DNA of 64,000 nt from Sphingomonas colocasiae (lineage in GTDB: Bacteria > Pseudomonadota > Alphaproteobacteria > Sphingomonadales > Sphingomonadaceae), in NCBI RefSeq assembly GCF_019880585.1, contig NZ_JAINVV010000006.1, forward strand, positions 1-64,000. Reading direction: 5' to 3'. Positions 28,272 through 36,582 of this stretch are shown piece after piece. The notes beneath the pieces are model-generated. The model did not search any database and was not told where the DNA came from. It saw only the letters and a list, made by a program, of their open reading frames with translations. The position numbers and the translations under genes were made by a program. Within the stretch, counting starts at the first letter, position 1. Every line of letters starts with the position of its first letter.

Positions 28272-28299
28272 AGGGCAATTCTATCGATCATCATTGCCC
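28261..28299. terminator. Overlapping inverted repeats between convergent operons
   Basis: ATGATCGATA (28261-28270, covering the isopeptidase stop) pairs with TATCGATCAT (28282-28291). A second arm, GGGCAAT (28273-28279), pairs with ATTGCCC (28293-28299). The two stems overlap and exclude each other. The site lies where the isopeptidase operon meets the lasso B-C operon end, so a two-way terminator is the simplest reading, though no T-run follows. Confidence 0.45.
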
Positions 28300-28413
28300 A
28301 TGATCGTGATCGATAGGCACGCCGTCCATCGATCACGCCCCTTGCGACAGCCGGCTCTCATTGACCGATCCCGTCGGATCAACACGAACGGATCCGCATC
28401 GCCTGCGCGCCTG

Positions 28414-30135
28414 TCAGCCTGCCCCGCTCCAGTGCCGCGCCCAGGCCTCGGCATCGACCAGCGCGAGGATGCGATGGACGTCGCCGCGCTCCGCCTCTCC
28501 GCACGCGATCGACGCCTCGGCCGAAGCCCCGTCGACCAGCCCTTCGCGGACAAGCAGCCCGTCGAGCAGATGCGCACGGATGCCTGCGCGATTGCGCTCG
28601 ACGATCTCGACGCAAAACGCATCGGGCCCGCCCTTCGAGCGCCTATGGACGATCGCCTCGGGCAGCCGCCCGGCAAAGGCCCGGCGCGCGACCGCCCGGT
28701 TCTCGCCGCCTTCGCACCAGCGCCACCTCGGGATGGAGAGACAGGCCTCGACGATCGGCTGGGCAAGCAAGGGCAGCACCGCCTCGGCGGGGCCGCGCGC
28801 ATAACCCTCCGCGTAACGCTGCGCGCGGACCAGCGAGGCGATATGCGCGCGCTTGCCCGGCGGCAGGCCCCGCGATTCCTCCAGCCAGGGATGAAAGGGC
28901 AGTCGCCTCGCCAGCCGCACCGCCCCGGGCGTCAGGAACGCGGCATCCTCGCGCCACATGCCCCGACCACGGCGCAGCATCCGCCCCGCCACGCTTCGCC
29001 AGACCGCGGGAATGCCGACCCCTGTCAGGCGCGCGATATCCGCCGCGCTCGCCATCGCCGCCCGCGGCCCCTCGGCCATCAGCCGATCGATGACGGGCGC
29101 GGCCGACATGGTGAGCCCGAAGACATTGTCGCCGCCGTCGCCGCTGAAGATCGCATCGGCGCCGAGCGCGCGGGCATGGGCCTGGCGCAGCCGGTCATAG
29201 CCTTGCGCGAAGGTCCGCGCCCCCGGCCAGGGCGGATGCTCGACCGAGGGCAAGCGCACATCGATCCCGCCATGATCATACCAGCGCGAAGCAAGCGGCC
29301 GGCCGAGCGATCGTGCGAGCATCCCGGCATAGCCGCGCTCGTCACCACGCGGATCGCGACTGGCGACGGTCAACAGGTCGACGGGGCATGGCTGGCCGGC
29401 AAGGCTGGAAGCCAGGATGGAGGAATCGAGCCCGCCCGAGACGGTCAGGACAATGCGGTGATGGCGGCCGGCAAGCGCATGGACGGTCCGGTCGATCACC
29501 GCCTCGAGCGCCGATGCGTCCATCCCGAGATCGCGCACATGGTCCGAGGGCCGCCACCAGCACGATGCCGACGCACTCCGCCCGATCGTCAGCATTTCGC
29601 CGGGAAGCAGTTCGGTAACGCCGGCAAGACAGGTGCGCGCGCCATGATGGCCGGGAAAGAAGAGGCGCGCGGCGAGCGACGTATAATCAATAGCGATGCG
29701 GGTCTCGATCACATCGCAGAGGAGCCGCGCATCGCCCGACACGATCCAGAGGCTCGGCAGCTTCGCCCAATAGACCGGAACGGCACCGGAAGGATCGCGC
29801 AGCAAGCGCGTCTCGCCCGATGCGGAATCACAGACAGCCGCCACATAGCCGCCCCAGTAACGATCGCGCAGCACCGAGGCCGGATCACCCGCAATCGCCG
29901 ACGCCGCTTCGTCCCCCAGCCGCCCGACGGCCGAGAAATCCTGGCTCCCGAACAGGCGCCCGACCACCGCCAGCCCGGCAACGCCATCGGCCGGCACCGG
30001 CAAGGTCAGATCGGCAAGCAGCGTGAACCCGCGCGTCTCGCAGCGATTGACGAGGCCCCATTGGCCGGCGCGCGTCTCGATCTGGCGCCGCCCGCCCGTG
30101 TCGGCGCCGATCGCCAGGATCCAGCGCGGCGACAT
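28414..30135 (-). CDS. Lasso peptide macrolactam synthetase (cyclase, C protein)
   Basis: A 573-residue asparagine-synthetase-like enzyme that adenylates the ring Asp side chain and joins it to the new N-terminal Gly. The N-terminal half is a degenerate glutamine-amidohydrolase fold with no catalytic N-terminal Cys (the start is MSPRW). The synthetase domain has the pyrophosphatase loop SGGLDSS (residues 233-239) and FSGDGGDNVFG downstream. The ATG at 30135 shares one base with the stop of the B gene (TGATG), so translation is coupled; the longer frame to 30315 is antisense-like shadow and is rejected. Confidence 0.93.
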   Translation of the reverse strand: MSPRWILAIGADTGGRRQIETRAGQWGLVNRCETRGFTLLADLTLPVPADGVAGLAVVGRLFGSQDFSAVGRLGDEAASAIAGDPASVLRDRYWGGYVAAVCDSASGETRLLRDPSGAVPVYWAKLPSLWIVSGDARLLCDVIETRIAIDYTSLAARLFFPGHHGARTCLAGVTELLPGEMLTIGRSASASCWWRPSDHVRDLGMDASALEAVIDRTVHALAGRHHRIVLTVSGGLDSSILASSLAGQPCPVDLLTVASRDPRGDERGYAGMLARSLGRPLASRWYDHGGIDVRLPSVEHPPWPGARTFAQGYDRLRQAHARALGADAIFSGDGGDNVFGLTMSAAPVIDRLMAEGPRAAMASAADIARLTGVGIPAVWRSVAGRMLRRGRGMWREDAAFLTPGAVRLARRLPFHPWLEESRGLPPGKRAHIASLVRAQRYAEGYARGPAEAVLPLLAQPIVEACLSIPRWRWCEGGENRAVARRAFAGRLPEAIVHRRSKGGPDAFCVEIVERNRAGIRAHLLDGLLVREGLVDGASAEASIACGEAERGDVHRILALVDAEAWARHWSGAG

Positions 30136-30806
30136 CAGGCGACCAGGATGGGAGTAAAGAGCCGCGCCTGATCGAGCGGACAGCTCAGCACCCTGTCGCC
30201 CAGCTGCACCCAGCAATGCGCGGCGAAGGGCCGCGCCGAGACTCCGAAGACCAGCCGTGCATCGGTGCCGTTGCGGCGCAGCGCCCGGAACAGCGCGACC
30301 GACTTGGCGAGACACCGGTCATGGACGGAGAACCATAGATCGGCGCGCCGGTGCGCGGCGACGATATTGCCAAAGGGCACGCGCTCGCCGCCGCCACGCA
30401 GCGGCACCCCCCGGACACGCCGGACGAGCGCGCCAAGCGGCCGCCCGCGCACGGCAAGGCCGGCGCGGAGCTGGCAGACCAGCGCAAGCGCGACCGCCCT
30501 GCGCGACAGGACGGCATCGTCGCGACCGACAAAGTCCCGGCAAACCGGCTCGGCGATCACAGGCACGATCCCGCCCGCGCCCCCGCCCTCGAGGTCACCC
30601 TCGACCAGCAACCCGGCGGAGACCAGCCGCGCCAGCGACGGACATATGTCCGCCCCGTCCGTCGTCCCGCCAGCCATGGCGAAATCCAGAAAGGCGCGCT
30701 CCTCGTCCGCCCGCAGCGCGAAATAGCGGTCGCGCGCGAGATCGAGGAAGATCGCGCGATTCTCAGCGACGCAGAAGGACAAACCGGATCGAAGTCGAAG
30801 GCCCAT
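30135..30806 (-). CDS. Lasso leader peptidase with fused RRE domain (B protein)
   Basis: A 223-residue fusion. Residues 1-85 form a PqqD-like leader-recognition element (GLRLRSGLSFCVAENRAIFL, then RDRYFALRADEERAFLDFA). Residues 95-223 are a transglutaminase-like cysteine protease: Cys165 in VHDRCLAKSVALF, His197 in AAHCWVQLGD and Asp204. It removes the 23-residue leader from the precursor. The ATG at 30806 lies just after the terminator T-run; the longer frame to 30863 would begin inside that hairpin. Proteobacterial lasso loci often carry this fused form. Confidence 0.92.
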   Translation of the reverse strand: MGLRLRSGLSFCVAENRAIFLDLARDRYFALRADEERAFLDFAMAGGTTDGADICPSLARLVSAGLLVEGDLEGGGAGGIVPVIAEPVCRDFVGRDDAVLSRRAVALALVCQLRAGLAVRGRPLGALVRRVRGVPLRGGGERVPFGNIVAAHRRADLWFSVHDRCLAKSVALFRALRRNGTDARLVFGVSARPFAAHCWVQLGDRVLSCPLDQARLFTPILVA

Positions 30807-30820
30807 GGCGCACCCACATG

Positions 30821-30856
30821 AAAAAAGTGCGCGGAAGGCCGAAGCCTCCCGCGCAC
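30821..30856 (-). terminator. Intrinsic terminator between lasso precursor and B gene
   Basis: On the minus strand, GTGCGCGGGAGGC pairs over all 13 positions (one G-T) with GCCTTCCGCGCAC across a TTCG tetraloop, followed by TTTTTT. It starts 11 bases after the precursor stop and ends 15 bases before the B start. It should let most transcripts stop after the precursor, with partial read-through into B and C. Confidence 0.9.
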
Positions 30857-30866
30857 CCGTCACGGA

Positions 30867-31004
30867 TCAGTCGTCGGAAAGACCCGAGGCCGGATCCTGT
30901 TCGTCGGGCACATCGCGCTGGCCCTTGCCGAAGCCCCGGGTTTCGAGGCTGGCGACGCCGAGGTCGAGCGTGACGCTGTCGAGCGTTTCGGTCTGACGGT
31001 TCAT
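30867..31004 (-). CDS. Lasso peptide precursor (A)
   Basis: A 45-residue precursor, too short for routine gene calling. The leader is residues 1-23 (MNRQTETLDSVTLDLGVAS, then LETR) with the conserved Thr22 at position -2. The core starts at Gly24: GFGKGQRD puts Asp at core position 8, giving an eight-residue Gly1-Asp8 macrolactam, and the tail is VPDEQDPASGLSDD. No aromatic plug residue is in the tail, so threading must be held by Glu, Gln or Asp side chains. The pattern G-x-G then D8-V9 and the end GLSDD resemble what I recall of sphingonodin I. The ATG at 31004 has GGAAAGGAG seven bases before it. Confidence 0.93.
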   Translation of the reverse strand: MNRQTETLDSVTLDLGVASLETRGFGKGQRDVPDEQDPASGLSDD

Positions 31005-31513
31005 GACTTGCTCCTTTCCGCCGCCGGGATGGCGGCATGGAAAGGCTGGACCCGGACAAGCCTTATACGAACTCTATAGTCCGCCGATGGAGCGAATGTC
31101 GGCGGACAGGCCGATCCCGCCGGGCGCCGGATCCGAGCGCCAACGCCAGCCCTCCTCCGGCGCCAGCGAAACGACGCACCCGTTCTCGAAAAAGGGACAA
31201 TAAAAGGGCGGCGATCCAGAACCGGTCCGACCAGGGCAGGAAAGGGAATAACCGCCCGCCGGATACCGGCAACGCGCGACCGCCGCCCCCCAGTCAGTTG
31301 TCCGGCTTGCCGCCGGTATAGTCCAAACGAGCAAGCTACCGATATCCGCAGCAGGCTTGCAACGAGCACGAAAGCGGCACCCGGTGCATCGATTCCGTTC
31401 ATTCCGTCTCACGATATGTGGGACGCCGGAAGCATCGCCCGCGCGGGGCGCGGTGATCCCTGCGGGAGCAGCGCGGGTTGTGCGGCGACCAGTTGGGCGC
31501 GCGCGGTAAAGCT
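31005..31513. other. Upstream region of the lasso A-B-C operon
   Basis: About 500 bases without a supportable gene. On the minus strand the leader has a small GC hairpin (CCGCC, then GGCGG) just before the ribosome site and a -10-like TATAAG at 31062-31067. The frames seen here are shadows. Confidence 0.5.
31062..31067 (-). promoter_or_regulatory. Possible -10 element of the lasso A-B-C promoter
   Basis: TATAAG on the minus strand, about 60 bases before the precursor start, preceded by an AT-rich patch (ACTATAGAGTTCG). No TTGACA-like -35 at the right distance is seen, so another sigma factor may be used. Confidence 0.3.
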
Positions 31514-32806
31514 TCAGGGATCGAGGGGTTCGTTGGGGTCGGTGTGAAGTGCGCGGAGATCCGGCATGACGCTGGCTTCCACCGGGGAGATGGTGCGGGG
31601 GTCGCTATAGGGCGGGTAGCCGAGTTCGCGGCGGGACCGTTCGGCGAGGCCGTCCTTGCCGGGGTCGGCGATGTATTGCGTCTGCCAGACGCTGGTGGTG
31701 ACCAGGAGCGGTTTGTCCATGGGGGCTCCGGCGCGGAAGAGGAGCCGCACGGCGTTGCGCAGATTGGTGGTGGTGTGGCGTGCATAGGGATCGGTGAGGA
31801 TGGCGCGTTCGGGCACGCCGTAGCGCTTCATCAGCACCGCCTTCATCTCGATCGCCTCGGCATGGGGCGAGCGGTTGGGGTGGACGTGGCCGCCGGAGAG
31901 GATGATGAGCGGCGCCTGCCCCGCGCGCCAGCGTTCGGCGGCGAGGCGGAGGCGGAGGACCGCGATCGCCGACAGGGATTTCTCGCCGGGCTCGAGACCA
32001 TTGCCGGGCACGAGGATGGCGCTGTAGCGGTAGCGGCCCCAGCGCAGGCCGCGGGCGAAGTGGTTGGCGGTCCTGTTCAGGCCGGCATCGAGGGGCTCGT
32101 AACGCGCGGCCTCGTCGCGCTGGGCGAGGATCAGCAGGTCGACGGCATAGACGGACCAGACCGAGCCGAAATATCCGCTCCCACTACCAAGCGCGGCACG
32201 CATGGCCAGCGCATCGCCCAATCGCCCCTGGAAACGCGGCAAAGCGGCTTCGCGGTCGAGACCGTCGATCGCGGGGTAAGCGGGTTTTTCGCCCAGCGCG
32301 TAGAGGCGGTAGACGCGATTGATCGCGCGCGCGGCATCGCGCCAGGCGGCGGCAAGCAATTCGGGATCGGAAAGATGGGCATGGAGCTGATAGCGGCCGG
32401 AGGGACGGACATGCCCGGACACAAGAGACGCAACAGCGGGATCGGAAACAGCCAGCCGGACCAGCACCGAGGCGACAGTCTCGATCTCCCCCTCGCCCAG
32501 CATCAGTCGCTCGACGGGACATGATGTCGCATCGGCCGCCGCGCACGCGGCCTGCACCGCCGAGCGCGTCTCGACCAGTCGGTCGCGGACCGCGCGCAGC
32601 GCTGGATCGCGGAATAAGACGTGTTGAACTTCGGGAGATTTTTCGAACAGAGTCAGCAGATAGGCGATGCGGTCCTGCAATGGCTCGGCGGAGACGAGCG
32701 GCCGATAGGATGCGGACTGTGCATGGGCGGCGGGCAAGGCGGCGATCGCGACAGGCGCGAACGCCAGGGTCAGCGCGGCTCTCGCCGTGATCAAGGGTCG
32801 GGTCAT
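31514..32806 (-). CDS. Secreted YdcF/ElyC-like (DUF218) protein
   Basis: A 430-residue protein with a signal peptide (ALPAAHAQ). The C-terminal half is a DUF218 domain: SAILVPGNGLEPGEKSLSAI, then LRLAAERWRAGQAPLIILSG and ERAILTDPYARHTTTNLRNA, matching the V-P-G-x-G, S-G-G and T-x-x-N-x patterns of YdcF and the cell-wall factor ElyC. The N-terminal half is a helical domain not recognised. ATG at 32806 or 32812; GGTGG lies before them. It is followed at distance by the lasso precursor on the same strand, but a 500-base gap argues against one operon. Confidence 0.75.
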   Translation of the reverse strand: MTRPLITARAALTLAFAPVAIAALPAAHAQSASYRPLVSAEPLQDRIAYLLTLFEKSPEVQHVLFRDPALRAVRDRLVETRSAVQAACAAADATSCPVERLMLGEGEIETVASVLVRLAVSDPAVASLVSGHVRPSGRYQLHAHLSDPELLAAAWRDAARAINRVYRLYALGEKPAYPAIDGLDREAALPRFQGRLGDALAMRAALGSGSGYFGSVWSVYAVDLLILAQRDEAARYEPLDAGLNRTANHFARGLRWGRYRYSAILVPGNGLEPGEKSLSAIAVLRLRLAAERWRAGQAPLIILSGGHVHPNRSPHAEAIEMKAVLMKRYGVPERAILTDPYARHTTTNLRNAVRLLFRAGAPMDKPLLVTTSVWQTQYIADPGKDGLAERSRRELGYPPYSDPRTISPVEASVMPDLRALHTDPNEPLDP

Positions 32807-32963
32807 ATCCACCGGGTTGTTCGTGTTCGCACTTCAAACGAACCAGGCGGCGGTCCCCGCAGTGCTGCGATACGATCTCCTTTCGCTAACCTCGAATGCG
32901 CGACGGGCATGTGTTGGCAGATGCCAAATGCGCTATGGTGCCTCGGCTATTGGAGATGCAGCC

Positions 32964-33251
32964 ATGCCACCCCGCAACGTCGTCCTGACCGATCGCCAGT
33001 CACAGTCGATCGATAGGCTGGTGAAATCCGGGCATTATCAAAATGCCAGCGAGGTGCTGCGGGACGGATTAAGGCTGGTCGAGCATGACGCGGCCGAGAA
33101 TGCCGCGCGGCTCGAAGCGCTGCGGACAGCAGCGCAAGCCGGCTGGAACGATGTCGAAGCCGGACGCTTCGTGGATGTCGCGGAGGACGCGCTCGACGGG
33201 TTTATCAGCGGTTTGGGCCGACAGGCCGGGGATCGTGCGACCGTGCGCTGA
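32964..33251 (+). CDS. ParD-like antitoxin without a toxin partner
   Basis: A 95-residue ribbon-helix-helix antitoxin: VVLTDRQSQSIDRLVKSGHY, then QNASEVLRDGLRLVEHDAAE, the standard ParD DNA-binding half, and a C-terminal toxin-binding half (ALRTAAQAGWNDVEAGRFVD). GGAG lies nine bases before the ATG. A ParE frame would be expected to overlap the stop; here the next ATG gives only two codons (ATGGCCTGA) and no ParE sequence is visible. It is an orphan antitoxin. Confidence 0.85.
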   Translation: MPPRNVVLTDRQSQSIDRLVKSGHYQNASEVLRDGLRLVEHDAAENAARLEALRTAAQAGWNDVEAGRFVDVAEDALDGFISGLGRQAGDRATVR

Positions 33252-33463
33252 TGGCCTGATTCCGGAGTGCTTCAGGCAGAGGGTTCCGCAGCGGCGGCAA
33301 GTACCGCGATCCACGCTTTGCAAGATGGTGATTTTCGAGCCAGAACTCGGGTCAGCCGCCAAGGGCGGACAAAATGCCGAATGGCAGGCCGCGTCCCCGC
33401 GGCCTCACGCTCAAATTTCCTGCGTTCCCGACATTCTCACTCCTTACGCCGGGACTGTCAGCT

Positions 33464-34465
33464 TTACCAGTCGGGTCGTTCGGGTTGCTTCCACTGCGCG
33501 CGCCATTGGTCGAAATAAGGGAGGAGTTCGGCGGGGAGACCGGCGGTGAATTCATTGTCGAGTTTGAAGCGGGGCATGGCGCGGGCGACGGCGTCGAGGA
33601 GAGCCATTCCTTGCTTACGGTCCTTGGGACGCTTTTGCGGATGGCGTTTGACCTGATCGGACATCCACAGTTTCTGCAGCGCGAAATAGCGGGGATCGGG
33701 AACAACCAGTCGGGCCGGGGTTCCGTCGCGGCAGATGAGTATCTGATCGACCTGTTCGCCGAGCAACAGCCATTCCTGCTCGGGCAGCGGGACGGGGATC
33801 GGCTGGTCGGTGCGGAACATGCCGCCGGCGCGCGACGGCGCGACGAGGATCTCGACCTCATAGGCATCGCGGTTGCGGGCCTGGAACGGGCGTTCGGTGT
33901 TGACGGTGTAGGAGCTGTCCGCCGCTTTAAGCATGTCCCACAAAGGCCGTGCGCCTTCCTCCGCTTCCATGCCGATCCACGCAAGATCGAAATCCTCGGT
34001 TTCCTCGGGCGCATCGCGGATGAAGCCGTTGGCCTCCAGCGCATAGGCGCCGACGGCATTGGTGCCGACGACGAGAATGTCGCGGCCGAGCAGCCCGCGG
34101 CGGTCGGCTTCGCGCAAGATGCGGCCCGCCTGACTGGGCAACATCGGCAGGCGCAGCGCGCGGTAGAGGCTGGTTTTTTCTTCGAGGCCCGCCCGGGCAC
34201 CGTCGCGCTTGTCCTTGGCGTCGGCCTTTTCCTCGCGGTAGTGATCGAAATCGCGCTGTTTGTCGGCATCGAGAGGGCCACGGCTTTTGCCGTTGCCGCT
34301 CCGATCCCTCGTTTCATACAGGTAGCGCGTGCCGTTGATCTCGCGAATTTTCAGGTCGTAAGGAAGCGCGCCCAGACGCCGTTCGGCGTCCATCCAGGCC
34401 GCATAGGATTGCGCCAGGTTGACGATGGTCCGCGCCTGCTCATCAGAAAAATTCTCAAAGGCCAT
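33464..34465 (-). CDS. GSU2403-type nucleotidyltransferase fold protein (NTP_transf_8)
   Basis: A 333-residue protein. The nucleotidyltransferase core is LVVGTNAVGAYALEANGFIR (the G-T-N-A-x-x-A-Y motif), followed by EETEDFDLAWIGM, giving the paired acidic residues for the metal. The N-terminal helical arm (QARTIVNLAQSYAAWMDAER) and the C-terminal FALQKLWMSDQ segment fit this family. Members occur in toxin-antitoxin and defence settings with unknown substrate. It lies just downstream of an MNT-HEPN gene on the same strand, with about 105 bases between them. Confidence 0.75.
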   Translation of the reverse strand: MAFENFSDEQARTIVNLAQSYAAWMDAERRLGALPYDLKIREINGTRYLYETRDRSGNGKSRGPLDADKQRDFDHYREEKADAKDKRDGARAGLEEKTSLYRALRLPMLPSQAGRILREADRRGLLGRDILVVGTNAVGAYALEANGFIRDAPEETEDFDLAWIGMEAEEGARPLWDMLKAADSSYTVNTERPFQARNRDAYEVEILVAPSRAGGMFRTDQPIPVPLPEQEWLLLGEQVDQILICRDGTPARLVVPDPRYFALQKLWMSDQVKRHPQKRPKDRKQGMALLDAVARAMPRFKLDNEFTAGLPAELLPYFDQWRAQWKQPERPDW

Positions 34466-34570
34466 GGCGCGTTTTAACCCGCAAATCCAGAAATTTCAAA
34501 ATTGCGGGTTAAATTTGCATTTTCAGCTATTTACAGTCCCATCTCGTGCCGGAAGAAGGCGCAAAGGGGT

Positions 34571-35503
34571 TCAGGAGGTTTGCTCGGTGGTAGCGGCGGC
34601 GAGCGCCGCGATCCGTTCGCCGCAGATGGTGTGGACGATCGCGCCAAGCGCCTCGACGCGTTCGCCGAGCCAGACAAGCTCTTCCTGAGTGATGCGATAA
34701 TGTTTCGAGTATCGCGCCTTCACATAGGCGTCCTTGAGTTTCTCGAACATCGCACGCTCCCGCCGCTGCTCGCGGGGCCAAGCATCGACGAGGCGGATAT
34801 CGAGCCGCTCGGCCTGCGTCCGGAGAAACCCCAGATTGTGGACGTGCGGCGTGTAGAATGTGCTGACCAGCAGCACGCAGTGGTAAAGGTTCTCAGTGGC
34901 CTGATGGAATAGGAAAGCCGCGCGCTTATAGCGGCCCTTCTCGGCCAGAAACTCGCCGCTTTCCTTGAAGTCGGCTGCGGCCGGAAACCACTCCTCAAAA
35001 TATTCCTTGGCCATGGCCAGCGCCTGCTCAGGCGTCTTAGGCTTCGGGCTATGAAGCTCACTCCCTTCGCTCTCGTACAGAGCGATGCCATCGCGGGCGA
35101 TATCCATGAAGAAATACCGCCCATGCGCCAGCCCGTCATTCACCTCCTGGAGGGTATGGACGATGAAATTGACCGGCGTCCTGATCGTCCTGGTGATGCC
35201 GAACTCACGAGTCAGCCGCTCCTCGGCCTTTTCCCAGAATTTGACCGGATCGGTCAGCCTTGGATCGGACACGATGATGAGGAGATCGAAATCGGACTGA
35301 TAGCCTTTGGCTGTATGCGGCTCATCCACCCAGCCGCCGCGCGCATAGCTGCCGTAGAGGATGATCTTGAGAATCCGCCCCTTCTTCTTCCATTCCCCCG
35401 AGGCAAGCGCGGTGGCGTCGCCGAATTCCTCGAAGAGGATCGCGATAACGCGTTCGAGATCACGCTGCTTGGCGGCCGGAAGATGGGAAAGGTCGGTACG
35501 CAT
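34571..35503 (-). CDS. Fused MNT-HEPN protein (nucleotidyltransferase plus HEPN)
   Basis: A 310-residue fusion. The N-terminal nucleotidyltransferase has ILYGSYARGGWVDE and SDFDLLIIV, the G-S-x-A-x-G and D-x-D motifs of MNT antitoxins. The C-terminal HEPN domain (about residues 185-290: YKRAAFLFHQATENLYHCVL, then DAYVKARYSKHYRITQEEL) has an Arg-x3-His in place of the common R-x4-6-H RNase motif. In the two-gene type VII system MNT adds AMP to HEPN to silence it; here both are in one chain. Start at 35503 is chosen for the core; an upstream TTG at 35542 has no ribosome site. Confidence 0.8.
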   Translation of the reverse strand: MRTDLSHLPAAKQRDLERVIAILFEEFGDATALASGEWKKKGRILKIILYGSYARGGWVDEPHTAKGYQSDFDLLIIVSDPRLTDPVKFWEKAEERLTREFGITRTIRTPVNFIVHTLQEVNDGLAHGRYFFMDIARDGIALYESEGSELHSPKPKTPEQALAMAKEYFEEWFPAAADFKESGEFLAEKGRYKRAAFLFHQATENLYHCVLLVSTFYTPHVHNLGFLRTQAERLDIRLVDAWPREQRRERAMFEKLKDAYVKARYSKHYRITQEELVWLGERVEALGAIVHTICGERIAALAAATTEQTS

Positions 35504-35702
35504 CGAAGCAAGGATTCTCGCGGAAGGCTGCGGGTTTGGCAAGGGAGGCGGCAGGCGTGAGAGGGAGACTGGTCAAGAACGGATGAGGTTAAGGGGACAA
35601 GGACGGCGGCGCCATCCCTCGCATGAGGGAGGAGGAAGACAGGCTATTTCTTCAGGAGCATGCGCATCAACCACGGGCTGACGCCTGATGCACCGTGCGT
35701 GG

Positions 35703-36551
35703 TCAGCGGAGCGGATGCTCAGCCATGATCTTGCGGGCGGCAGCATCGACCGTGGTCTCGCTGAGTCCAAATCGCTCAAACGAGGCCCGCGCTTCGCGCT
35801 GTTCTTTTTCGCTGAATTTCAAGAAGGCGCTCTCGGCCACCTTCAGATGTCCGCCAAAGAGTTGGCGCAAGCCCGCCGGATCGTTCAACTCTTCGACTTT
35901 CCCGATACCGTCGGCTTGCAGACTCCTCTTGCCGAGCGCGATCTGCTCATCGGAGAGCGCCAGATACGCTTTGATAGAGAGAAGCTTGCCATATACGGCC
36001 GGGGTCCAAGTCCCGTTAAAGCTGGCGATATCATAATAGGTGAAGGCCTTCTGGAACTCGCCTTTGCGGAAAGAAATGAGGCCCAGGCTGTCGAAGAGGC
36101 GATAGTTGGGCGAACCAAGCTCCAGGGATTTCAGGCAACTGAGTTTGGCGCGATCGAGATTTTCGTCGAGCCCAGCAAGAATCCAGCATTGCTGCGCTTC
36201 CTGGCCTGCAACGCCGGGAAGCAGTTTGATGGCCTTTTCGATATCGCGCAGCGCTCCGCGGAAATCATTTACTCCAACCTTGGCGTATGATCTGGCGTGC
36301 AGCAGCCTGGCGCGATCATGGCGCTTCAGGTCGCGACGAGCCAGAGCAACATCGCATGCCTTGATGTTGATGCTCAGATCATCCTGAAACATCGCGCAGG
36401 CATTGAGCTCAGCTTCGAGATTTGTACCGCTATCTCCTGAGAGAAGCATGTTGGCCGGCATCACCGTTTCAGCGGCGGCGGGCATCGCCATGAGGGTCGC
36501 AAGCGCCAAAGCCATCGCACCGGATCGATGCAGAATTGGAAAATGTAACAT
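35703..36551 (-). CDS. Secreted TPR-like protein, module 1
   Basis: A 282-residue secreted protein with signal peptide (MALALATLMAMPAAAET). Helical repeats of TPR type are seen: RARLLHARSYAKVGVNDFRG, then ALRDIEKAIKLLPG and RLFDSLGLISFRKGEFQKAF. Cysteines at about 53, 68, 127 and 140 may form disulfides. It follows the M16 peptidase by 31 bases on the same strand. It shares plan, not close sequence, with the TPR proteins at 44895 and 60774. It may present substrate or regulate the peptidase; that is inference. Confidence 0.7.
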   Translation of the reverse strand: MLHFPILHRSGAMALALATLMAMPAAAETVMPANMLLSGDSGTNLEAELNACAMFQDDLSINIKACDVALARRDLKRHDRARLLHARSYAKVGVNDFRGALRDIEKAIKLLPGVAGQEAQQCWILAGLDENLDRAKLSCLKSLELGSPNYRLFDSLGLISFRKGEFQKAFTYYDIASFNGTWTPAVYGKLLSIKAYLALSDEQIALGKRSLQADGIGKVEELNDPAGLRQLFGGHLKVAESAFLKFSEKEQREARASFERFGLSETTVDAAARKIMAEHPLR

Positions 36552-36582
36552 CAGTAAATCCTTGGGAAAAATCGGACTGCCC

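Noticed and set aside
28261-30171. 636-residue plus-strand frame opposite the lasso cyclase
   Set aside because: Shadow; the minus strand carries the SGGLDSS synthetase motif.
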